NCBI RefSeq assembly: GCF_944324935.1
Contig: NZ_CALUYG010000018.1
Location: 1-52,202 of the forward strand
Direction: 5' to 3'
Length of the DNA stretch: 52,202 nucleotides
Source of the DNA: an uncultured Desulfovibrio sp.
GTDB lineage: Bacteria; Desulfobacterota; Desulfovibrionia; Desulfovibrionales; Desulfovibrionaceae
Shown: in pieces, positions 23,382-31,271 of the stretch
How positions within the stretch are numbered: position 1 is the stretch's first letter
How the letters are laid out: the number at the start of each line of letters is the position of its first letter
Program-made: the position numbers and the translations under genes
Notes under the pieces: model-generated
Databases searched by the model: none
The model's input: only the letters and a program-made list of their open reading frames with translations
Told to the model about the DNA's origin: nothing

Positions 23382-24242
23382 TCAGGCGGTGGCGGGGCGT
23401 CCTCTGCCGTCTCTGAAGCAGCCGCAGCTCACGGCAGCGATGTCGCTGAGCAGCCAGCTCAATTGCAACGGGAAGGTAAGGAGGATCCACATGAAGTCGG
23501 TGGCCTCCCTCATGAGCGGGATACACTGCAGGGAGTACACGTTCACCAGGAACAGGCATAGCATGCAGAGCCCGGTATACGGACGCCGGACAAGGAAGCG
23601 GTGTGCCCCGACGACTCCCAGAAAAATGGTCAGCAGCGTAAGCCTGCGGCGGCTCCGCGAGTTGCTCTCGTCCCTTCCTTCATCCTGCCACCCGGTGATG
23701 CGGCGGCCCTGTCCATCCCTGAAGCGCCCACTTGCGACGAAAACAAGATCCACCAGCATCCAGATCGTCACCGCGCTGAGCGGGAACACGCCAATGAAGG
23801 CCACAAGGAGGATCAGACCGAGCGGGGTCAGCATCAGCATGCAGAGGCCGGACAAGGGGCGCCCGGCATAGAAGCGATGCATCCCGAAGATGCCGGCAAA
23901 AAGGGTCAGCAGCAGAAGGAGACGCCGGTCTCCGGGCCTGAACGCGCGAACGACCGCGTGGAGCAACAGGCCGCACGGCAGCGCCAGGCAACCGGCAAAG
24001 GCCGGAACCAGAAGCGCGCCGACGAGGTTCCCGTTGGTGAGCCCCCAGAAGTTGAGGCCAAAGGCCATCAGGAAAAGCGCCGGATTTTTGCGGGGGGCGG
24101 CCGCCTGCAAGGCCATGACGATGGGGGGGATACAGAGCAGCGCGCTATGTCCGAGGATGGCCTCGTTGGATAACGGGCTGAAGATCATGGGCAAACCGCC
24201 CAAAGCGGCCAGCAGCAACAGCAAGAAGCAGAGCCTGGTCAT
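23382..24242 (-). CDS. Membrane protein with two TM2 domains
   Basis: The 286-residue polytopic protein has a hydrophobic N-terminal half (about four helices) followed by two TM2 domains. The first has GIFGMHRFYAGRPLSGLCML and ends in ...ASGRFRDGQGRRI; the second has GVVGAHRFLVRRPYTGLCML and ends in ...SCGCFRDGRGRP. Each shows the TM2 pattern G-x-x-G-x-H-R-F before two helices, with a G-x-F-x-D-x-x-G close. The second has lost the usual Tyr-x-G (LVRRP instead of YAGRP). Function of the family is unknown. Start at 24242 has AGGA upstream. It is the last gene of a minus-strand run. Confidence 0.88.
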   Translation of the reverse strand: MTRLCFLLLLLAALGGLPMIFSPLSNEAILGHSALLCIPPIVMALQAAAPRKNPALFLMAFGLNFWGLTNGNLVGALLVPAFAGCLALPCGLLLHAVVRAFRPGDRRLLLLLTLFAGIFGMHRFYAGRPLSGLCMLMLTPLGLILLVAFIGVFPLSAVTIWMLVDLVFVASGRFRDGQGRRITGWQDEGRDESNSRSRRRLTLLTIFLGVVGAHRFLVRRPYTGLCMLCLFLVNVYSLQCIPLMREATDFMWILLTFPLQLSWLLSDIAAVSCGCFRDGRGRPATA

Positions 24243-24281
24243 GGATATGTCCTGGGTGATGGTATCTCTCAGGATACAGCT

Positions 24282-24321
24282 ATGCCGCCGGCTTGTCCAT
24301 TTTCAGGGTCGCCGGCGGCAT
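24282..24321 (-). terminator. Hairpin with 11-bp perfect arms
   Basis: ATGCCGCCGGC (24282-24292) and GCCGGCGGCAT (24311-24321) pair across an 18-nt loop, between the disrupted BOF-like gene and the TM2 gene. No T-run follows on either strand, so a terminator role is only possible. Confidence 0.35.
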
Positions 24322-24361
24322 CTGGTTCAGTTCTCCCGCAATGGGGCAGCTTTCACTGTTT

Positions 24362-24734
24362 TCAGGGCAGAACTTCAATATAGCGGACACGCAGGTGCGG
24401 GTCCTGCCGATCCGGGTGGCGCTTGCCGCCGATCTCGCCGGTGATGCGGATGGTCTGCTCCGGACGGACATCGGTCTGCCCGAAGACATGGGGCGGAATG
24501 TCCACGATCATCTGACCGCCCCCGGCCTCGAACACATAGCGGTTGCGGTGCTCGTGGCTGGTCAGGTGTCCGGTCAGGGAACAGGTGGTCATCTCCTCGC
24601 CGCGGGCGCATTCCGCAAGCGGGTCGTGGGTGAGGCGGCATTGCTGCTGGGGCCAAGAAAACCGGCCCGGGCATCAGCAAGAGGCGTCAGGGTCAGGGTC
24701 GAAAGGGCGCAAGGCAAAGACGGGGTTTGTACAT
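24362..24734 (-). pseudogene. Disrupted BOF-type (YgiW/YdeI-like OB-fold) secreted protein
   Basis: A good start exists at 24734 (ATG with GGGAG 6 nt upstream, directly after the upstream gene's stop), but its frame ends after 13 codons (MYKPRLCLAPFRP). A second frame continues a plausible signal peptide (CALSTLTLTPLADARAGFLGP). A third frame carries a clear BOF domain: LAECARGEEMTTCSLTGHL, YVFEAGGGQMIVDIPPHVFGQ, PEQTIRITGEIGG. The three pieces in order look like one gene with two frameshifts. BOF proteins are periplasmic stress-related OB folds. An alternative is a short functional product from an internal start near 24592. Confidence 0.6.
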
Positions 24735-24748
24735 GGGACTCTCCCGGA

Positions 24749-25219
24749 TCAGCGGATGGCGCAATTGCCGTCCTTGCAGTCGGCAGACGGGACGACAGGG
24801 GTAGCCTGGAACAGGACGACCTGTTCCGTATCGCCATTCCTGGCGATGACGACGGAATAACGCATCAAGCCTTCGGGCAGGGCGGGCGTGGCCGTACCAC
24901 GCAGGATGCCGTTGCCCGTCAGGAGGGTACAGCCGCCGATCATGCTGCGGCGCAGGTTGGACAGGGTCAGATGATCGATGACGAGCTTTTTGTTCCTGAT
25001 GCTCGCAATGAAATGTTCCTTGTCCTGGATATGGCCGTTGGCGGCGATATGCCAGTAGTTGGGGGCAAGGATCTTTTCCAGCATCTCCGTGTCGGCGCTG
25101 ATGACGGCATTGGCGTAAACTTCGACCACATCGGCCCTGGCCGCCGCCGCGCGGACGCCGAGATGCAGGGTGAGGGCGCATGCGGCAAGGATCAGCAGAC
25201 AGGTTCGAAGGCTCTTCAT
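24749..25219 (-). CDS. Secreted NTF2-like (DUF4440/SnoaL-type) protein
   Basis: The 156-residue precursor has a signal peptide (KSLRTCLLILAACALTLHLGVRA) and a mature cone-shaped NTF2-like domain. The domain has VVEVYANAVISADTEMLEKI, APNYWHIAANGHIQDKEHFI, and later strands with LTGNGILRGTA and RYSVVIARNGDTEQVVLFQATPV. These agree with the DUF4440 layout, whose members bind small ligands or act as accessory subunits. The ATG at 25219 has AGGAG 6 nt upstream. It precedes the disrupted BOF gene by 14 bp, so they formed an operon. Confidence 0.8.
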   Translation of the reverse strand: MKSLRTCLLILAACALTLHLGVRAAAARADVVEVYANAVISADTEMLEKILAPNYWHIAANGHIQDKEHFIASIRNKKLVIDHLTLSNLRRSMIGGCTLLTGNGILRGTATPALPEGLMRYSVVIARNGDTEQVVLFQATPVVPSADCKDGNCAIR

Positions 25220-25326
25220 GGGCAACTCCTTGATGGCAGATGATGCACATACGCAGACAGGGGCACTGCCTGTTTTTCTTGAAAAGACTACGTCCTGTCC
25301 CGCGGCACTGTCAAGAAGGACCATCG

Positions 25327-25355
25327 TTGCCAACCGGTACTGTTTGGCCTATTAT
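25327..25355 (+). promoter_or_regulatory. Sigma-70-type promoter of the cysteine synthase gene
   Basis: TTGCCA and TATTAT are separated by 17 bp (4/6 and 5/6 matches). The start point is about 24 nt before the ATG at 25386. No riboswitch or long leader is present. Confidence 0.7.
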
Positions 25356-25385
25356 TTGAAAAATATCCACCGGAGAGAGGTCTTC

Positions 25386-26300
25386 ATGCTGACGACGGTC
25401 CTGCAAAGTATCGGCAATACCCCCCTGTTACAACTTTCCCCCCTGTGCGGCGATCTGCCCGGTACGGTCTGGCTCAAGCTGGAAAATTGCAATCCCGGCG
25501 GCTCCATCAAGGATCGTGTGGCTTTTCATATGGTGGACCGCGCCCTTGACAGGGGCGACGTGCTCCCCGGCGGCACACTGGTGGAGGCGACCAGCGGCAA
25601 TCTCGGCATCGGACTGGCGCTGGTGGCGGCCGTGCGCGGCCTGAAATGCGTTCTGACCATGCCCGAGACCATGAGCATCGAACGCCGGCGGCTGCTGGAA
25701 GCCCTCGGGGCCGAGCTGGTGCTGACGCCGGCCGCGGAGGGCATGGGCGGCGCCGTCAGGAAAGCGGAACAGCTGGCGGTGGAGCGCGGGGGCATCATCC
25801 TCGGGCAGTTCACCAATCCCTGGGCCGTGGAAGCGCACTACAGCACCACCGGGCCGGAGATCTTCCAGGACAGCGTGGGAACCATGCAGGTGCTGGTGGC
25901 CGCCGTCGGCTCCGGGTCTTCCATCACGGGCATAGGGCGCTACCTCAAGGAGAACGGGACGGACGTCAGCGTGTATGCGGTGGAGCCGGCCGAATCCCCG
26001 CTGCTTTCCGGCGGCAAGGCCGGCCCGCACGGCATCCAGGGCATCGGCGCGAACTTCGTGCCCGCCATCCTGGACCGCGAGCTGCTGGACGGCGTGTTGA
26101 CCGTCTCCACGGAAGAAGCCCTGCGCACATCGCGCCTGCTCATGCGTACCTGCGGCGTCTGTGCGGGCATTTCCACGGGAGCCAATGTGGCGGCTGCGCT
26201 GCGTGTGGCGGCCCGGCCGGCCATGCGCGGCAAAAATATCGTGACCCTTGCCTGCGATACGGGCGAACGCTACATGTCCACGGAACTCTTTGCAAAGTAG
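25386..26300 (+). CDS. Cysteine synthase (O-acetylserine sulfhydrylase)
   Basis: This fold-type-II PLP enzyme makes cysteine from O-acetylserine and sulfide. The 304-residue product has SIGNTPLLQL, the PLP-lysine motif NPGGSIKDR (Lys near residue 44), the substrate loop TSGNLGIGLA (Leu instead of the usual Thr after the Asn), the QFTNPWAVEAHYSTTGPEI motif and GSGSSITGIGRYLKE for phosphate binding. CGVCAGISTGANVAAAL supplies the C-terminal Ser/Thr. It could be called cysK or cysM; the family boundary cannot be settled by eye. The ATG at 25386 has GAGAGG upstream. It stands alone with its own promoter and terminator. Confidence 0.93.
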   Translation: MLTTVLQSIGNTPLLQLSPLCGDLPGTVWLKLENCNPGGSIKDRVAFHMVDRALDRGDVLPGGTLVEATSGNLGIGLALVAAVRGLKCVLTMPETMSIERRRLLEALGAELVLTPAAEGMGGAVRKAEQLAVERGGIILGQFTNPWAVEAHYSTTGPEIFQDSVGTMQVLVAAVGSGSSITGIGRYLKENGTDVSVYAVEPAESPLLSGGKAGPHGIQGIGANFVPAILDRELLDGVLTVSTEEALRTSRLLMRTCGVCAGISTGANVAAALRVAARPAMRGKNIVTLACDTGERYMSTELFAK

Positions 26301-26324
26301 GCACGCCGTTACCGTTACGTCCGA

Positions 26325-26364
26325 CGCCCCCGCTCTCTTTTCGACGGGGGCGCTAATCTTTTTT
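26325..26364 (+). terminator. Intrinsic terminator of the cysteine synthase gene
   Basis: CGCCCCCG pairs with CGGGGGCG across a 12-nt loop, followed by CTAATC and TTTTTT. It lies 25 bp after the stop. Confidence 0.8.
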
Positions 26365-26376
26365 GGCGGGCTGCCG

Positions 26377-26403
26377 TAAAGGTTTGATGGAAACGTGTGA
26401 TGA
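26377..26403 (+). promoter_or_regulatory. Possible sigma-28 promoter of cheV
   Basis: TAAAGGTT matches TAAAGTTT at 7 of 8, but the -10 part TGTGATGA after 11 bp matches GCCGATAA at only 4 of 8. It is weaker than the sites at 31119 and 33695. Position (28 nt before the cheV ATG) and gene class support it. Confidence 0.35.
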
Positions 26404-26431
26404 CGTTTGCATTGCCCCATCCGGAGTACCT

Positions 26432-27388
26432 ATGTCGCAGACAAACATTCTTCTTGAAACCGGCACCAATGAACTGGAAATCGTGGAGTTTTACGTCAAT
26501 CAGGACGGGTACGAAGGTCATTACGGGCTGAATGTGGCCAAGGTGGTCGAGATCATCCGGCGGCAGAACGTCACGGCCATGCCGGAGATGCGCCACCCCG
26601 CCGTGCTGGGGGCCTTTTCCCACCGCAACGGGCGCATCGTCCCGCTCATCGACATGGCGAAATATCTGGGCAGCACGCCCATTGCCAACGAAGACGCCAA
26701 GATCATCGTGACGGAGTTCAATACGGTCTGCACGGGCTTTCTGGTTTCCGGCGTCAACCGCATCTACCGCCTGAGCTGGACGGATGTGGAGGCGCCGGGC
26801 AAATTCCTGCAGAACATCAGCCAGAGTTCGGTCATCGGCGTTGTGCGCCTGGAAGAGCGGGTCATCTTCCTGCTCGACCTGGAAGCCATCGTGGCCGAGC
26901 TCCATCCGGCAATGGCCATCCGTTTCGATCTGGATACGGCCAAACGCCCCGTGGACGGGCGCGTCTACAAGATTCTGCATGTGGACGACTCCTCCTCCAT
27001 CAGGGTGCTGGTGCTCGACCTGCTGACCAAGGAAGGACGCTTCGAGGTTCAGCAATGCGTCAACGGGCAGGAAGCCTGGAACGAGCTCTGCCGCCTGCGC
27101 CGTCTGTGTGAAGAGAACAATGTGCCCATCTCCCATTACCTGCAGGGGATCATCACGGATATCGAAATGCCGACCATGGACGGTCTGGCCCTCTGCAAGC
27201 GCATCAAGGAGGATTCCATCCTCAAGGCGCTGCCCGTGGCCATCTTCTCGTCCATGATCAATGAGAGCCTGGCCCGCAAGTGCGGCGTGGTGGGGGCCGA
27301 CGCCCAGTACACCAAGCCCGACCTCAAGGCGCTTTCGGAAAAGCTGTACGACCTTGTGGTGACCGCCTGGGGGACGGGCGAGCTCTAG
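26432..27388 (+). CDS. cheV: Chemotaxis protein CheV (CheW-receiver fusion)
   Basis: CheV couples chemoreceptors to CheA like CheW and is tuned by phosphorylation of its own receiver. In the 318-residue protein, residues 1-165 form the CheW domain (FYVNQDGYEGHYGLNVAKVVEIIR; GRIVPLIDMAKYL; GVVRLEERVIFLLDLEAIV). Residues 180-310 are a receiver with HVDDSSSIR, the phospho-acceptor Asp in ITDIEMPTMDGL (near residue 250), the switch Ser in FSSM and the Lys in TKPD. The ATG at 26432 has GGAG 6 nt upstream. A strong terminator follows. Confidence 0.95.
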   Translation: MSQTNILLETGTNELEIVEFYVNQDGYEGHYGLNVAKVVEIIRRQNVTAMPEMRHPAVLGAFSHRNGRIVPLIDMAKYLGSTPIANEDAKIIVTEFNTVCTGFLVSGVNRIYRLSWTDVEAPGKFLQNISQSSVIGVVRLEERVIFLLDLEAIVAELHPAMAIRFDLDTAKRPVDGRVYKILHVDDSSSIRVLVLDLLTKEGRFEVQQCVNGQEAWNELCRLRRLCEENNVPISHYLQGIITDIEMPTMDGLALCKRIKEDSILKALPVAIFSSMINESLARKCGVVGADAQYTKPDLKALSEKLYDLVVTAWGTGEL

Positions 27389-27463
27389 GCGCGGCATGTC
27401 GCGGCGAGTTCGTCGCCGCGGGGAAGGGCAGGGGCTGCCTGCCGTCATGGGGACGCGATCGTT

Positions 27464-27501
27464 GCGGTCTTCTCCGTCTGGGCGGAGAAGACCGCTTTTT
27501 T
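27464..27501 (+). terminator. Intrinsic terminator of cheV
   Basis: GCGGTCTTCTCCG pairs perfectly with CGGAGAAGACCGC over a 6-nt loop and is followed by six T. It separates cheV from the convergent flippase gene. Confidence 0.95.
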
Positions 27502-27582
27502 GCCTGTGCCGCAAGAGGGCGGCGCTTTGCTGGCGTGTCGGGGCGTCGGCGGGATGTCTGGCAGATCGTCGGAGGGACGGCG

Positions 27583-29139
27583 TCAGGAGGGCGTCCGCCG
27601 CGGCAGGACACGACGCAGGAAGGCGGTCAGTTCGTCACGCCGCAGCCCGGCCAGCGCGGGCAGCAGAAAGAGGACGAGCAGGGCGGACAGCGTGTAGAGC
27701 ACGCCGGCGCAGAGAAAGCGCGGCAGGGAGACGGCGTCGCCAATGCCGCACAGCAGCGTCAGTTCATGGCAGACCAGGGCCAGCCCCAGCAGCACGGCAA
27801 GACACCAGAACTGATGGGCCAGGTTGCGCAGCCAGGAAAAGGGGATGAGCCGCGAGGCCATGTAGAGCTGGATGTTGACCGTGATGAACTGCACGCCCAC
27901 GGTCTTGCAGGCCAGCCCCACAGCGCCCAGATGCAGGCCGAGATATTCCTCCGGCGCAAGCAGCAGCCAGACGGCGGCAAAGCCGTAGACGGCGTCCAGC
28001 ATGGTGATGTTGCGGGTGGTGCGGGTGCGGCCGGCGGCATGGAAAACGGAGCTGGCAAGCTGCATATAGGCCTGATGGAGGGGGTAAAAGGCCATGATCT
28101 GCACCGGCAGGACGGCGGGGGCGAATTCCGCGCCGCCGAAGAGGTTGACCAGGGCCCCGGCCTCCACGGCGCTGAAACAGGAAAAGTAGGCGGCAACGGC
28201 ATAGAGCAGGGGGGCGAAGCGCTGCATGAGACGTCCCATGCCTTCCATGTCCTTGTTGCCCCAGGCAATGGAGAATTCGCGCATGATGAGCGGGGTCATG
28301 GCGGAGACGAACAGGAAGCAGGCGATGCAGACTTTCTGGGCAAGGGCGTAGTAGGCCTGCTGGGTACTGCCGTCGAACCACTGGAGCAGCCAGCGTTCCA
28401 CGCTGAGCATGGCGAAGGTCAGCAGGGCCTGCACGAACAGCGGGTGGCTGTAATGGAAGAACTCCCGGGCATAGGCACGGGTCTGTCCGCCAGTCAGCCG
28501 CAGGCTGAAGCGTCCCTCCCGGCCGAAGCGCTCCTCCCAGGTTTTTTTGCTCACTGCCCAGTAGCCCAGCGCCGTGGCCGCCAGCATGGCGTATTGCTGG
28601 CCGAACAGGCTGTAGACATTGAGGATGTCCAGCCAGTAGAGGCTTGCCAGTGCAAGGACGGCCAGCAGGGCGATGACGGTGCGGGACATCTCCGAGGGCA
28701 CGGTGGCGCCCACGGCATCGTTCATGGAGCGCAGCACCCGCCCCCACCAGGTGAGGAAGGCCCAGACGGCGGCCAGCGGCGCCAGCCAGGCCGGCACGTC
28801 GGGCATGAGCAGGCTCCCCGCCGCGGGGATCTGCATGAGCCAGGCCAGTCCCAGACTGATGCAGGCCACGAGCAGGCTGACGCGCAGATAAAAGGCGATG
28901 AGGCCGGTCTCATGCTGGCGGCGGGACAGGGCGTTGTAAAAACAGGTGGATGTGCCCATGTCCAGAAAGCCGGAGAGCTGCTGGAAAAGATTGGTGGCAA
29001 AGCTGTAGTTGCCGTACATCTGCGGGCCAAGCGCGCGTGGCAGGATGGCTTCCATGACCAGATAGACCGGTACGGAGGCCACATTGGCCAGCAGTTTGTA
29101 GAGGTAGCGCCGGGCCAGGGTGGGGGTGGAGCGTTGCAT
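27583..29139 (-). CDS. Polysaccharide flippase / oligosaccharide repeat-unit transporter
   Basis: This 518-residue membrane protein has about 12-14 helices and resembles the Wzx/RfbX (MOP superfamily) flippases that turn lipid-linked glycan across the inner membrane. The N-terminus has the typical pattern LYKLLANVASVPVYLVMEAILPRALGPQMYGNYSFATNLFQ, spanning residues 13-53, in which the G-x-x-x-Y-G-x-Y/F-x-F/L motif marks the family. Tight helices follow throughout. The substrate is unknown. Start at 29139 has only a weak GGCGGG upstream. It is convergent with cheV and divergent from ilvD, without a partner operon. Confidence 0.85.
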   Translation of the reverse strand: MQRSTPTLARRYLYKLLANVASVPVYLVMEAILPRALGPQMYGNYSFATNLFQQLSGFLDMGTSTCFYNALSRRQHETGLIAFYLRVSLLVACISLGLAWLMQIPAAGSLLMPDVPAWLAPLAAVWAFLTWWGRVLRSMNDAVGATVPSEMSRTVIALLAVLALASLYWLDILNVYSLFGQQYAMLAATALGYWAVSKKTWEERFGREGRFSLRLTGGQTRAYAREFFHYSHPLFVQALLTFAMLSVERWLLQWFDGSTQQAYYALAQKVCIACFLFVSAMTPLIMREFSIAWGNKDMEGMGRLMQRFAPLLYAVAAYFSCFSAVEAGALVNLFGGAEFAPAVLPVQIMAFYPLHQAYMQLASSVFHAAGRTRTTRNITMLDAVYGFAAVWLLLAPEEYLGLHLGAVGLACKTVGVQFITVNIQLYMASRLIPFSWLRNLAHQFWCLAVLLGLALVCHELTLLCGIGDAVSLPRFLCAGVLYTLSALLVLFLLPALAGLRRDELTAFLRRVLPRRTPS

Positions 29140-29321
29140 GCCCGCCAGACTAGCCGATTCCTGCCGGCCATTTCAAGCGGATTTGCCGCTTGCGGATGTC
29201 CGGCGCCGGATGGCGCGGACAGGTCGGGCCGGCTCTTCCCAAGGTCGGGCTTTTGCCGTACAAAAAGTCTGTCCGGGGATACGCGCCGGACGAATTCGTT
29301 TTACAGCACAAGGATGGCATC

Positions 29322-31004
29322 ATGGACGAAAGCCGCAGCAAAAAAATGAAAGCCGGGCTGGAAAAGGCCCCGCATCGTTCCCTCCTGTACGCGCTGGGTC
29401 TGACCCGCGAGGAAATGGAGCGCCCGCTGGTGGGAGTGGTCAACGCGGCCAGCGAGGTCGTTCCCGGGCATCTTCACCTCGGCAAGCTGGCCGAGGCGGT
29501 CAAGGCGGGCGTCCGCATGGCGGGCGGCACGCCGCTGGAATTCCCCGCCATCGCCGTTTGCGACGGCATCGCCATGAACCATGAGGGCATGCGTTTCTCT
29601 CTGCCGTCCCGGGAATTCATTGCCGATTCCATCGAGATCATGGCCCGCGCGCACGCTTTTGACGCGCTGGTCTTCATCCCCAATTGCGACAAGTGCGTGC
29701 CCGGCATGCTCATGGCCATGATGCGCCTGAACATCCCGTCCGTCCTGGTTTCCGGGGGGCCCATGCTGCCCGGCACGCTGGACACGACGCGCAAGGGCGA
29801 CCTCATCACCGTTTTCGAAGGCGTGGGGCGCGTGCGCAACGGTCGGATGACCGAAGAGGAGCTCGCCCGCTGGGAAGAGCGCGCCTGCCCCGGCTGCGGT
29901 TCCTGCGCGGGCATGTTCACGGCCAATTCCATGAACTGCCTGGCCGAGACCATCGGCGTGGCCCTGCCCGGCAACGGGACCATCCCGGCCGTGCACGCCG
30001 CCCGTATCCGGCTGGCCAAACAGGCGGGCATGCGGGTCATGGAGATGCTGGAGCGTCACATCCTGCCCCGCGACATCGTCACCCGCGGCGCGGTGGAGAA
30101 CGCCATCGCCGTGGACATGGCCCTGGGCTGCTCCACCAATACGACCCTGCATCTGCCCGCCGTCTTCCATGAGGCGGGGCTGGATATCGACCTTTCCGTC
30201 TTTGACGAGGTGAGCCGCAAATCGCCCAACCTCTGCAAGCTCTCGCCCGCCGGGAGCCACTACATGGTGGACCTGGACAACGCCGGCGGCATCCCGGCCG
30301 TGATGAGCGAGCTGGACAAGCTGGGGCTCATCCACAAGGACTGCCTGACCGTGACCGGGAAAACCGTGGGTGAGAACCTGGCGGAGCGTCATGCCCGCAT
30401 TCTCGATCCCGAGGTCATCCGTCCGCTGGAAAAGGCCTACTCGAAGGAAGGCGGCATCGCCATCCTGCGGGGTTCGCTGGCCCCTGACGGCGCGGTGGTC
30501 AAACAGTCCGCCGTGGCCCCGGAAATGATGTGCCGCGAGGTGACGGCCCGCGTCTTCGACAGCGAGGAGGACGCCATGCGGGCCATTCTGGACGGCAAGA
30601 TCAAGCCCGGCGACGGGGTCGTGGTGCGCTATGAGGGACCGCGCGGCGGACCGGGCATGCGCGAGATGCTGTCGCCCACGGCGGCCATCACCGGCATGGG
30701 GCTCGGCAAGGATGTGGCGCTCTTCACCGACGGGCGCTTCTCCGGCGGCACCAATGGCGCGGCCATCGGCCATATCTCGCCGGAAGCCGCCAACGGCGGA
30801 CCCATCGCGCTGGTGCGCGACGGCGACCGCATCCTTGTGGACATCCCCAACCGCCGTCTGGATCTGCTGGTGGACGAGGCCGAACTGGCGCGCCGGCGCG
30901 GCGAGCTGACGCCGCCGCGCAAGGAATGCCCGTACCCCGTGCTGCGGCGCTATGCCAACATGGTCAGTTCCGCCGACAGCGGCGCCATGTACAAACCGGT
31001 GTGA
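29322..31004 (+). CDS. ilvD: Dihydroxy-acid dehydratase
   Basis: IlvD dehydrates dihydroxyisovalerate and dihydroxymethylvalerate in branched-chain amino acid synthesis, using an Fe-S cluster and Mg2+. The 560-residue product has [16 protein letters not shown], the [18 protein letters not shown] signature (cluster Cys), [19 protein letters not shown] with further cluster Cys, [18 protein letters not shown] and the C-terminal [21 protein letters not shown]. The ATG at 29322 has AAGGA 8 nt upstream; frames upstream of this are noise. It stands alone, with a terminator 29 bp after the stop. Confidence 0.97.
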   Translation: MDESRSKKMKAGLEKAPHRSLLYALGLTREEMERPLVGVVNAASEVVPGHLHLGKLAEAVKAGVRMAGGTPLEFPAIAVCDGIAMNHEGMRFSLPSREFIADSIEIMARAHAFDALVFIPNCDKCVPGMLMAMMRLNIPSVLVSGGPMLPGTLDTTRKGDLITVFEGVGRVRNGRMTEEELARWEERACPGCGSCAGMFTANSMNCLAETIGVALPGNGTIPAVHAARIRLAKQAGMRVMEMLERHILPRDIVTRGAVENAIAVDMALGCSTNTTLHLPAVFHEAGLDIDLSVFDEVSRKSPNLCKLSPAGSHYMVDLDNAGGIPAVMSELDKLGLIHKDCLTVTGKTVGENLAERHARILDPEVIRPLEKAYSKEGGIAILRGSLAPDGAVVKQSAVAPEMMCREVTARVFDSEEDAMRAILDGKIKPGDGVVVRYEGPRGGPGMREMLSPTAAITGMGLGKDVALFTDGRFSGGTNGAAIGHISPEAANGGPIALVRDGDRILVDIPNRRLDLLVDEAELARRRGELTPPRKECPYPVLRRYANMVSSADSGAMYKPV

Positions 31005-31032
31005 CCCGCGCCGGCTTTGATCGGCACGATGC

Positions 31033-31056
31033 AATGGGGAGCTTGCTCCCCATTTT
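31033..31056 (+). terminator. Intrinsic terminator of ilvD
   Basis: AATGGGGAGC pairs with GCTCCCCATT around TT and is followed by two further T. The stem is strong and the T-tract short. Confidence 0.75.
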
Positions 31057-31118
31057 GCGTCCGCGGGCAGGCGGGCCGTTTGTGGACGATAAAATACGGT
31101 AAATATTGTCCGAAAGGC

Positions 31119-31145
31119 TCAACTTTGCCAAAAAGCCGTCGATAA
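31119..31145 (+). promoter_or_regulatory. Sigma-28 (FliA) promoter of the first chemoreceptor
   Basis: TCAACTTT-N11-GTCGATAA matches TAAAGTTT-N11-GCCGATAA at 6/8 and 7/8 with the required 11-bp spacing. It lies 126 bp before the ATG at 31272. Chemoreceptor genes are typical class-III flagellar targets. Confidence 0.75.
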
Positions 31146-31271
31146 GGCGGACAGAGTCCCTATTTTTTTCTTCCGTACGCTTGACTGGCCCCCCCTGCTT
31201 CTCAGCAGCCCTCGTGCGCGATGCGGAAACTGGTTCGCTTGATGTTTTAACGATCCCCTGAGAGGCTGTCC

